A stretch of 7,584 bases of DNA from an uncultured Clostridia bacterium (lineage in GTDB: Bacteria > Bacillota > Clostridia > Oscillospirales > Oscillospiraceae), in the NCBI GenBank assembly GCA_937907975.1, contig CALEQS010000205.1:1-7584 (forward strand). The letters are read 5' to 3'. A model generated the notes under the pieces. It was not told where the DNA came from and made no database searches. It saw only the letters and a list, made by a program, of their open reading frames with translations. Positions 1 to 5,793 of this stretch are shown piece after piece. Position numbers and translations under genes: made by a program. Numbering within the stretch: the first letter of the stretch is position 1; each line of letters begins with the position of its first letter.

Positions 1-257
1 CAGCGGACGTAGTGGTTATAGTAACCAGCCCAGGTATCACCATAAGCCTTACGCAGGCTTGCATACTCGAAGCGATAGCTCACGGGATCGAACTCGGAGC
101 TCGCCTGCTGATGCTGGGCCATGCCCTGCTCCACGAAGTAGTTCAGAACCTTCTGATCGTCATAGCCGACCTTGTTCAGCACTTCAGGATACTTCGCGAT
201 GTAGTAATTGTAATCATACACAGACGCATAGTCCAGACCGTTGCCGGCATAAACCGT
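1..257 (-). repeat. C-terminal Tyr-rich repeat unit 3 (cut by window edge)
   Basis: Residues 1787-1871 are the first 85 residues of a third unit: TVYAGNGLDYASVYDYN, then FVEQGMAQHQQA, then the second half up to NHYVR. The window ends inside the next Trp codon, judging by the other units. The copy number beyond this point and the true C terminus cannot be seen. Confidence 0.87.
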
Positions 258-3200
258 CGCATAATCCTGCATCTCAGTGCAGCCGGTGCCATGCAGGCCC
301 GCATCCTTGCCCCAGCGGACGTAGTGGTTATAGTAACCAGCCCAGGTATCACCATAAGCCTTACGCATGCTGGCATACTCAAGGCGATAGCTCACGGGAT
401 CAAACTCAGCGCTCGCCTGCTGATGCTGGGCCATGCCCTGCTCCACGAAGTAGTTCAGAACAGCAGTATCGTCATAACCGTACTTATCAAAGACGGAAGG
501 ATACTTGGCAATATAATAGTTGTAGTCATAAACGGAAGCGTAGTTCAAGCCGTACTGCTCGGTCGCATAGTCCTGCATCTCAGTGCAGCCAGTGCCATGC
601 AGGCCCGCGGCCTTACCCCAGCGGACATAATGACGATAGTAGCCAGCCCAGGTATTACCATATGCCTTACGCATGCTGGCATACTCAAGGCGATAGCTCA
701 CGGGATCGAACTCGGCACTTGCCTGCTGATGCTGGGCCATGCCCTGCTCCACAAAGTAGGCCAGAACCTTCTCATCGTCAGTACCGACCTTCTTCACCAC
801 ATCAGGATACTTCTTGATGTAGTAGTTGTAGTCATAAACAGAACCGTAATCCAGGCCATCGCCCGCATAGACGGTCAGATGATCCGACTTCTTACCGCAG
901 CGGGTGCAAACGCCATCCACATAATTGTGGCCCAGAGCGGACACGGTTACGGTCTTCAGAGTCTCCACATCCACGCCATTCACATTGAAAACAGCGGTAT
1001 ACTGGACAGAGCCGTCCTCCGTGCAGTTGGCCTCCTTAGTGACCTTGCTGACAGTGTTGACCGTCTGATACTGGGTGTCATTGCAACGGCTGCAGACAAG
1101 CGTTGCCGTGGCAGTGGTGTAATCCTCAGCCCACTTGACATTGCTGATGCCATACTGATGGCCCAGAGCCTCAACCTGAGCGGTCTTGCTGTCGGTCTTG
1201 GTCACGCCGCCAATGGTGACAGTCGCGGTGTAAGTAGCGGTACCACCCTCGGTGCAGGTAGCGTCCTTGGACTCGACCGTGATCTCAGCATTCTTGATCT
1301 CCTTCAGATCGCAGCGAGAGCAGGTGACCTCCGCAGTTGCGGACTTGTTATCCGCAGCCCAGACAATCTCTCCGATCTGGTAATCGTGGCCCAGTGCATC
1401 CAGAGTCTTTTCAGCAGTCTCGGTCGCAACGACCTTGTCGTCCACGATGAACTTAGCGGTATAGGTGACCTTGCCGGTCTTGGTGCAGGTGGCGGCCTCG
1501 CTCACGCTGGAGATAGAACCCTTCTGATCCTTCAGCGTAGAATCGCCGCGGGAGCAGACCAAATCAGCGGTGACCTCAGTGTGATCATCATTCCACTTGA
1601 CATTCTCAGTCTTGTAGTCATGACCCAGCGCGTCGCTGTCGACCGTCTTGGTCTCGGTGGCCAGGACGGTGGTACCATCCTCTGCATAGACAGTGGCGGT
1701 GTAAGTGACCTTTCCAGCTTCGGTGCAGGTAGCGTCCTTGGACTCGACTGTGATTTCAGCATTCTTGGTCTCCTTCAGATCGCAGCGAGAGCAGGTGACC
1801 TCCGCAGTTGCGGACTTGTTATCCTCAGCCCAGACGATCTCTCCGATTTGGTAATCGTGGCCCAGTGCCTTATCGCCAGTCAGTTCCTTGGTATCGGTAG
1901 CCAGGACGGTGCTGCCATCCGCAGTCACAGCAGTCGCGGTATAAACGATCTTACCGGCTTCGGTGCAGGTGGCGGCAACGGACTCATTGGTCAGATTGAC
2001 CTTGACACCCTTCTGCTCATCGCCGCACTTGGTGCACTTCAGATCAGCAGTCTCGCAGGTATAGCCAGTGACATTGCCGTTATCGTCCTTGACCTCGACC
2101 CAGTTGAAGGTGCCCTCATAATGGTGCTCGCCAGCCTCTGCCTTCACAGAGTTGACAGCGGTGACGTTGTAAGTCTTATTGCCGTCCTTGATCTCGCCCG
2201 CGCCAACATAGTTGGTGGTGACGCCCTCGGCACAGGTGCCCTCAGAGGTGGTCTTTTCGGGATCGGTGGTCAGAGTGGCAGCCTCGCTCAGCGTCACAGT
2301 GACGGTGGCGTCGTCCACCAGGCAGTCCAGCTTATCCTGCTTGCCATCGCAGACGGAGCAGGCCAGCTTGGTGAAGGAAGCAGTGTAGGTGCCGTCCTCG
2401 TTGGCAGTCCAAGTGGCGTCAACAGGGGCATAGGTATGACCGGCAGAAGCAGCGGCGGCATCCCACGCAGCCTTCTCCTCCGCGTAGTTCTCGTTGGTCT
2501 GGTTGAAACCGGTCTTCTCCTCGGGCTCACGCAGGGATTTGCCGCAGGCAGTGCAGACATAGCTAGTGCCGGTGTTCCAGCTGCTGCTGTTGTCATCCTT
2601 GGTGAAGTAGGTCTCGTTGACCTCGATGTAATGATGGTCACAGGTGATATCCGTGTAGTCAACGGCATCGCCGGAGGCCAGCGTCTTCATGCTGGTGGTG
2701 CCGACCAGGTTGGCGACCCACATAAATTCGTCGTTGTCGTTGGTCTCCTTAGTACCGCCCATCTGGCTCATCATCTTATTCAGATAACTGTTGTAGCTGG
2801 GATTGTAGTTGGTCTCCTCGTACTCATAGCCATAGCCGTTGGTGGCGTTATCAATGGTGTAGTCGATCGTATCGCCATTTTCGTCCGTCTGGCCGCGGTT
2901 GGTGATATGATCTTTGCCGGAGATGTAGCCCAGGTTGGTGGCGACGGAGACAGTCAGCTCGTCGCCGCGCAGCCGAATACCGGCAATGGGATGATTCTCG
3001 AAGACATAACGGTCGTCAGCCTTCTCATCCACCAGCTTGAAGGACATGCCGCCGAAGGCAACGGTCTTATCGCGCTGGCCATAGGTGGTCTCATACTGCT
3101 TGACCACTTCGACCTTGCCGGTCTCCAGCTCATAGCTCAGGATGCAGGTGGACAGGTTGAAATACACCTTGCCCTCATAGTAAGCACAGGTGATGGCAAT

Positions 3201-5615
3201 GGAGGGATAGGTCTTGGCCTGCTCAGCGTGCAGCTTGTAGAGCTGGGTCAGGAACTCGTTCTCCTCCATCGCCTTGGTCTCGGGATTATAGACCCGAGCC
3301 ACGCCCAACTCATCCGACTCATCGGTGGAGTAGTTGAACTCGATCAGGGCCTGATAATCGGTATCACCGGGATTCTCGCCGCTGGTGTTATCCGTGGCGG
3401 TCAGGGGATGCTCGACCAGGGACAGACGGTTCGCCTTGTTGCTGAAAGAGCCGCTGCTCTGCATGCCGCTGCTCTGCTGAGAAATGGTATCCGTAGAGTC
3501 ATACACATAGTAGGCATTGGTGCCGTCAGAGTACACCACGCTCTTGGCGCGGGCAAACCAGGCATCCTCATACTGCTGGTTCGTCGCCACATCGGCATAC
3601 AGGCTCTTCAGCTCGCTGTAATAGCCGTCGAACAGATTCTTGGCACTGGTGTGGCTGTACAGGAAGTACATGTGGTTGATGTAACCGTCGGTCTCGACGC
3701 GGTCGCGGGTCATGACCTCGGTGTACACGTCATTGTAGCAGGGGTCCACATAGTACCAGGTGCCGTCCACCCGCACTGCGTTCCAGTAATGGACGGAGTT
3801 GAAACCCTCCTGGGTCTCGCCGTACATGCTCACGTCAGTACTGAACGTAATGCGCACCAGGTCGACCAGATAGCCCTTATCAATGTTGATGCTGGTGCCA
3901 TCCTCATTATAATAGAGTTCCTTGGCGGCCTTCCAGTTGGCAGACACGCTCATGTCGGCAGTCTCGCTGGTGCCGTAGATCTCGGGGTGCATATACTGGA
4001 CCAGGTAGGCATAGGCCTTGGAATAGCCCAGGCAGACGGACTTGCCCTGACCCAGAGCACCGATCTGGTTGCCCTCCCAGTAGTTCAGGACGCCGTCAGT
4101 CAGGCCGTCGGCGGCCTGATTGGAGTAGATCTCAATGGCCTGGGAAATGCTGACCTTAGTGTCTCCCAATTCAACAGTGGGATCATCGCTCTGCATCTGG
4201 GCGCTGGTGATCTGGTCGATTGCCTCAGAGTAAGTCATCTGGGCAGTGCCGTCGGTGGGCATGGTGATACTGCCATCCGCGCCAAAGCTGACCTTCTTCT
4301 CGTCGCTGTTCAGCTCCTGCTGAGTCATCTGCTCGACGGTCATAGTAACGCCGTCAGCGACCTCAATACCGTCGGTCTTAGCGCCCGCAACAAAGTCGTC
4401 CGCACCGGCGATCAGATTATCGGCGGCGTCAGGGAGGTTCTCCTTCACAAAGCCGTCGGGATCCTTTTCGATAGCCGCTTTGTTGGCCTCAATATAGGCG
4501 TTGGCCTCTTCCTCAGTCTTGCCATCATTAGTAAGAATCTGCGGAATCGCCTTCTCGTAATACTGGGCACGCAGGTTGGTCACAATGCCATCATAGATCT
4601 GGTCATGGAAGGTCTTGGTGACCTCGTCCTTGATCTGGCTCTCGAAGTTGGCCTCGATCTGGGGCTTGTAGGCCTCATACAGTTCCTGATGCACATCGTC
4701 ATAGTGCGCAGGCTTCTGCTCGTCCTCTGCCACCATGGCGCGCTTGTCCTTATCCTTACCACTGTTCATGATATAGGACATATCGAAGCTGTCCACACCG
4801 GCCAGCCAGTCATTCAGGGCCAGCAACTTCTGGGCCTCGTTCTGAGCGCCGGAAGCCTCAACAGCAGCCATGGCGTTCTTCGCCTGCGCCAGGATCGTAT
4901 CACCATAATACTGCACGCCCAGCTTATCGCCGTACATGAAGTTCATGATGGTGCCAGTCAGATCATCGTAGGAATACTCACCGGATCTGACCTTGTCAAC
5001 GGAGGTACCGGCCAGGGCCAGCATCTCACCGAGGATACCGAGGTCATCCTTGCTGTCGTTATAAGACAGGAAGAAGGGCAGCTGGACGCCCAGCACATTG
5101 GCGTTGGCAGTCCACTGATCCAGATACTGCTGGAACATACCCAGCACGGTCTGCTTCTGCTCGTCCGTCAGCGCGACCTGATTGCCGTTCTCGTCCTGAA
5201 CAGTAGCGTCGTTCAGCTCGTCCGCAAACGTTGCCACCACAGGGTCGCTCATGTCGGGCTCCGCCGCGGTGTCGGCGGCCTCATCGACCACGGCCGCATC
5301 GGCGGCGGCCTGAATACCGACAGCATCCACGCTCATCGTACCCAGCGCATCGCTGGAGATGGAGAACGTGGCAGGGAGCGCAGAATTGGTGGAGTCGTCT
5401 GCCTCATCGACCACGGCGGCCTGCTCGGCGTCACTGGTCTGAGGAACAGCTTCCTCCTGCTCGCTATCTGCCGCTGCGGTGGTGTCCGCACTGGCAGCGG
5501 GTTCATCAGCCGCATCCTCGTCTTCCGGCGCAGCATAGGCCGGGATCACCATCAGGCTAAACGCCATAGACAGTGCGAGGATCAAACTTAAGAACCGTTT
5601 CCAAGTCTGATTCAT
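1..5615 (-). CDS. Large secreted transglutaminase-like protein with CxxC repeats and C-terminal Tyr-rich repeats (3' end outside window)
   Basis: Seen: the minus frame is open from ATG 5615-5613 to the window edge (1871 complete codons, no stop), with a GGAGG six bases before the start. Residues 1-28 form a signal peptide (K6-R7, hydrophobic core, AYA before cleavage). Residues 29 to about 120 are an acidic Ala-rich linker. A helical domain follows (about 120-285), with NDWLA at 268-272. About 286-505 is a charged helical insert. The transglutaminase-like core follows, with GKSVCLGY (Cys528), HYWNAV (His609) and YYVDPCYND (Asp624), a complete Cys-His-Asp triad. About 640-985 is beta-rich, with a propeller-like strand near 812-835. 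Eight CxxC units span 992-1576; Tyr-rich repeats start at 1581. Known: this fold includes cross-linking enzymes and cysteine peptidases. Inferred: an exported, wall-associated enzyme or adhesin-like protein; its reaction and substrate are unknown. Any anchor motif would lie outside the window. The domain calls are firmer than the function. Confidence 0.93.
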   Translation of the reverse strand, partial: MNQTWKRFLSLILALSMAFSLMVIPAYAAPEDEDAADEPAASADTTAAADSEQEEAVPQTSDAEQAAVVDEADDSTNSALPATFSISSDALGTMSVDAVGIQAAADAAVVDEAADTAAEPDMSDPVVATFADELNDATVQDENGNQVALTDEQKQTVLGMFQQYLDQWTANANVLGVQLPFFLSYNDSKDDLGILGEMLALAGTSVDKVRSGEYSYDDLTGTIMNFMYGDKLGVQYYGDTILAQAKNAMAAVEASGAQNEAQKLLALNDWLAGVDSFDMSYIMNSGKDKDKRAMVAEDEQKPAHYDDVHQELYEAYKPQIEANFESQIKDEVTKTFHDQIYDGIVTNLRAQYYEKAIPQILTNDGKTEEEANAYIEANKAAIEKDPDGFVKENLPDAADNLIAGADDFVAGAKTDGIEVADGVTMTVEQMTQQELNSDEKKVSFGADGSITMPTDGTAQMTYSEAIDQITSAQMQSDDPTVELGDTKVSISQAIEIYSNQAADGLTDGVLNYWEGNQIGALGQGKSVCLGYSKAYAYLVQYMHPEIYGTSETADMSVSANWKAAKELYYNEDGTSINIDKGYLVDLVRITFSTDVSMYGETQEGFNSVHYWNAVRVDGTWYYVDPCYNDVYTEVMTRDRVETDGYINHMYFLYSHTSAKNLFDGYYSELKSLYADVATNQQYEDAWFARAKSVVYSDGTNAYYVYDSTDTISQQSSGMQSSGSFSNKANRLSLVEHPLTATDNTSGENPGDTDYQALIEFNYSTDESDELGVARVYNPETKAMEENEFLTQLYKLHAEQAKTYPSIAITCAYYEGKVYFNLSTCILSYELETGKVEVVKQYETTYGQRDKTVAFGGMSFKLVDEKADDRYVFENHPIAGIRLRGDELTVSVATNLGYISGKDHITNRGQTDENGDTIDYTIDNATNGYGYEYEETNYNPSYNSYLNKMMSQMGGTKETNDNDEFMWVANLVGTTSMKTLASGDAVDYTDITCDHHYIEVNETYFTKDDNSSSWNTGTSYVCTACGKSLREPEEKTGFNQTNENYAEEKAAWDAAAASAGHTYAPVDATWTANEDGTYTASFTKLACSVCDGKQDKLDCLVDDATVTVTLSEAATLTTDPEKTTSEGTCAEGVTTNYVGAGEIKDGNKTYNVTAVNSVKAEAGEHHYEGTFNWVEVKDDNGNVTGYTCETADLKCTKCGDEQKGVKVNLTNESVAATCTEAGKIVYTATAVTADGSTVLATDTKELTGDKALGHDYQIGEIVWAEDNKSATAEVTCSRCDLKETKNAEITVESKDATCTEAGKVTYTATVYAEDGTTVLATETKTVDSDALGHDYKTENVKWNDDHTEVTADLVCSRGDSTLKDQKGSISSVSEAATCTKTGKVTYTAKFIVDDKVVATETAEKTLDALGHDYQIGEIVWAADNKSATAEVTCSRCDLKEIKNAEITVESKDATCTEGGTATYTATVTIGGVTKTDSKTAQVEALGHQYGISNVKWAEDYTTATATLVCSRCNDTQYQTVNTVSKVTKEANCTEDGSVQYTAVFNVNGVDVETLKTVTVSALGHNYVDGVCTRCGKKSDHLTVYAGDGLDYGSVYDYNYYIKKYPDVVKKVGTDDEKVLAYFVEQGMAQHQQASAEFDPVSYRLEYASMRKAYGNTWAGYYRHYVRWGKAAGLHGTGCTEMQDYATEQYGLNYASVYDYNYYIAKYPSVFDKYGYDDTAVLNYFVEQGMAQHQQASAEFDPVSYRLEYASMRKAYGDTWAGYYNHYVRWGKDAGLHGTGCTEMQDYATVYAGNGLDYASVYDYNYYIAKYPEVLNKVGYDDQKVLNYFVEQGMAQHQQASSEFDPVSYRFEYASLRKAYGDTWAGYYNHYVR
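258..563 (-). repeat. C-terminal Tyr-rich repeat unit 2 (102 residues)
   Basis: Residues 1685-1786 form the second unit. It opens with TEQYGLNYASVYDYN, two residues shorter than the TVYAG-type opening of units 1 and 3. The rest keeps the same two-half layout and ends in GTGCTEMQDYA with a single Cys (1779). Bases 313-367 are identical to bases 1-55 of unit 3, showing recent duplication or ongoing homogenisation. Confidence 0.88.
564..875 (-). repeat. C-terminal Tyr-rich repeat unit 1 (104 residues)
   Basis: Residues 1581-1684 form the first unit of the C-terminal array, directly after the last CxxC unit. It has two halves: a YDYNYYIKKYPDVVKKVG half ending in FVEQGMAQHQQA, and a YRLEYASMRKAYG half ending in HYVRWGKAAGLHG. 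Each half resembles the roughly 40-residue motif Y-Y-x3-Y-P-D-L ... G ... H-Y-x3-G seen in many clostridial secreted proteins, often beside wall-acting domains. A wall-binding or surface-display role is inferred. The unit ends with a single Cys (1677) in GTGCTEMQDYA. It is the most divergent of the three visible units at DNA level. Confidence 0.88.
1249..1397 (-). repeat. Near-identical 149-bp direct repeat, copy nearer the 3' end
   Basis: This stretch matches 1720-1868 at 143 of 149 bases by eye, offset 471 bp (157 codons), so the frame is preserved. It encodes the CSRC 1432-1435 part of the CxxC array. Only two of the six differences change the protein (WAADN and KEIKN here, WAEDN and KETKN in the other copy). 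The CxxC unit between the two copies is clearly more divergent. Confidence 0.9.
1720..1868 (-). repeat. Near-identical 149-bp direct repeat, copy nearer the 5' end
   Basis: Partner of 1249-1397, encoding the CSRC 1275-1278 part of the CxxC array. The two copies are not adjacent: the divergent CSRG unit sits between them, giving an A-B-A order. This suggests duplication of a two-unit block followed by divergence, or gene conversion between units. Confidence 0.9.
3736..4100 (-). other. Transglutaminase-like catalytic core (second part of the fold)
   Basis: Residues about 507-628 of the large protein carry the catalytic core. Cys528 lies in GQGKSVCLGYSKAY, which matches the usual G-x-G-x-C-x-G-Y nucleophile-helix pattern. 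His609 lies in VHYWNAVRVDGTWY and Asp624 in YVDPCYND, matching the family pattern H-x-W-N-x-V followed by W-Y-x-V-D-P. All three catalytic positions are present, so there is no sign of an inactive homologue. Between Cys528 and His609 is a loop of about 80 residues, longer than in many compact members. Whether it cross-links, hydrolyses amides or cleaves peptides cannot be told from motifs. Confidence 0.88.
5532..5615 (-). other. Signal peptide coding region of the large surface protein
   Basis: The first 28 codons encode a typical Sec signal. A short basic start (K6, R7) is followed by a hydrophobic stretch rich in Leu, Ile, Ala and Met, then Pro25 and the small-residue motif Ala26-Tyr27-Ala28. 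Cleavage is predicted after Ala28, leaving an acidic N terminus (APEDEDAADE). This supports export across the membrane. Codon 9 is TTA, the only codon in the gene's visible part that puts a stop into the exactly opposed antisense frame. Confidence 0.9.
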
Positions 5616-5621
5616 TTCTTT

Positions 5622-5626
5622 CCTCC
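5622..5626 (-). promoter_or_regulatory. Ribosome binding site of the large surface protein gene
   Basis: On the minus strand GGAGG is followed by AAAGAA and then the ATG, a six-base spacing. It is a near-perfect Shine-Dalgarno site and fixes the start at 5615, which is also where the signal peptide begins. Confidence 0.9.
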
Positions 5627-5648
5627 GTTTCGTTAGAATGGAAAACTA

Positions 5649-5675
5649 TCAAAAAGCTCTTTGTGAGCCTCTTGA
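5649..5675 (-). promoter_or_regulatory. Leader hairpin upstream of the large surface protein gene
   Basis: In the RNA of the minus strand, UCAAGAGGCUC and GAGCUUUUUGA can pair over 11 base pairs (two of them G-U) around a five-base ACAAA loop. It lies between the probable promoter and the ribosome binding site, ending 33 bases before the start codon. The U run sits inside the stem rather than after it, so it does not look like a normal intrinsic terminator. It could stabilise the mRNA or affect translation; no known riboswitch class is recognisable. Confidence 0.4.
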
Positions 5676-5700
5676 ACAAAAGGGATAAGGATGGTAATCA

Positions 5701-5729
5701 ATTATAATATAGCCAACTGGAAAAATCCA
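5701..5729 (-). promoter_or_regulatory. Probable sigma-A type promoter of the large surface protein gene
   Basis: The minus strand reads TATAAT at 5706-5701 (perfect -10). At a 17-base spacing upstream is TGGATT at 5729-5724, a weak -35 matching three of six consensus positions. It lies in the 178-bp AT-rich gap after the ligase stop codon and would give a leader of roughly 80 bases. The perfect -10 is the main support. If real, the surface protein gene is transcribed independently of the ligase gene, possibly with some read-through. Confidence 0.55.
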
Positions 5730-5793
5730 CCCATCTGTTATGCTTTTTCGACACAGCTGACAGTGTTGTATGCTATATATTAAATGTATATCA

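Larger units (their letters stand above)
888..2642 (-). repeat. Array of eight CxxC units in the large surface protein
   Basis: Residues 992-1576 contain eight related units, each with a Cys pair: CTAC 1021-1024, CSVC 1086-1089, CTKC 1194-1197, CSRC 1275-1278, CSRG 1354-1357, CSRC 1432-1435, CSRC 1508-1511 and CTRC 1570-1573. The later units are regularly 76-81 residues apart and read roughly as ALGHDY, a Trp-containing strand, ATAEVTC, CxxC, then ATCTEAGKVTYTATV. Similar modules are common in long exported proteins of gut Clostridia. They are probably small beta domains held by a metal or disulfide at the CxxC, forming a stalk; that role is inferred. The fifth unit has Gly in place of its second Cys. 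Confidence 0.85.
5616..5793. other. Intergenic region between ligase and surface protein genes
   Basis: A 178-bp AT-rich spacer, unlike the GC-richer genes on both sides. It holds the probable promoter, leader hairpin and ribosome binding site of the surface protein gene. Just after the ligase stop there are only weak inverted repeats (for example around 5750-5770) without a following U run, so no terminator is called. No small ORF with a ribosome binding site was found on either strand. Confidence 0.75.

Noticed and set aside
59..817. Plus-strand ORF of 252 residues with internal repeats
   Set aside because: Its repeats are only the reverse reading of the Tyr-rich repeats of the minus-strand gene; composition (Ser, Arg, Pro, His) is typical of a shadow frame.
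1..875. Direct repeats as a CRISPR array or mobile element
   Set aside because: Units are about 300 bp, in frame, and encode a continuous repeated protein. There are no short repeats with unique spacers, terminal inverted repeats or transposase.
12..5591. Plus-strand ORF of 1859 residues
   Set aside because: It lies exactly antisense, in codon register, to a gene with signal peptide, ribosome binding site, catalytic triad and repeats. Its translation is Ile/Val/Leu/Gly/His-rich with no recognisable domain, and it is explained by codon bias on the other strand.
5743..5793. Inverted repeats after the ligase stop as a rho-independent terminator
   Set aside because: The possible stems are only four to six base pairs with mismatches, and on the transcribed strand they are followed by A residues instead of a U run.
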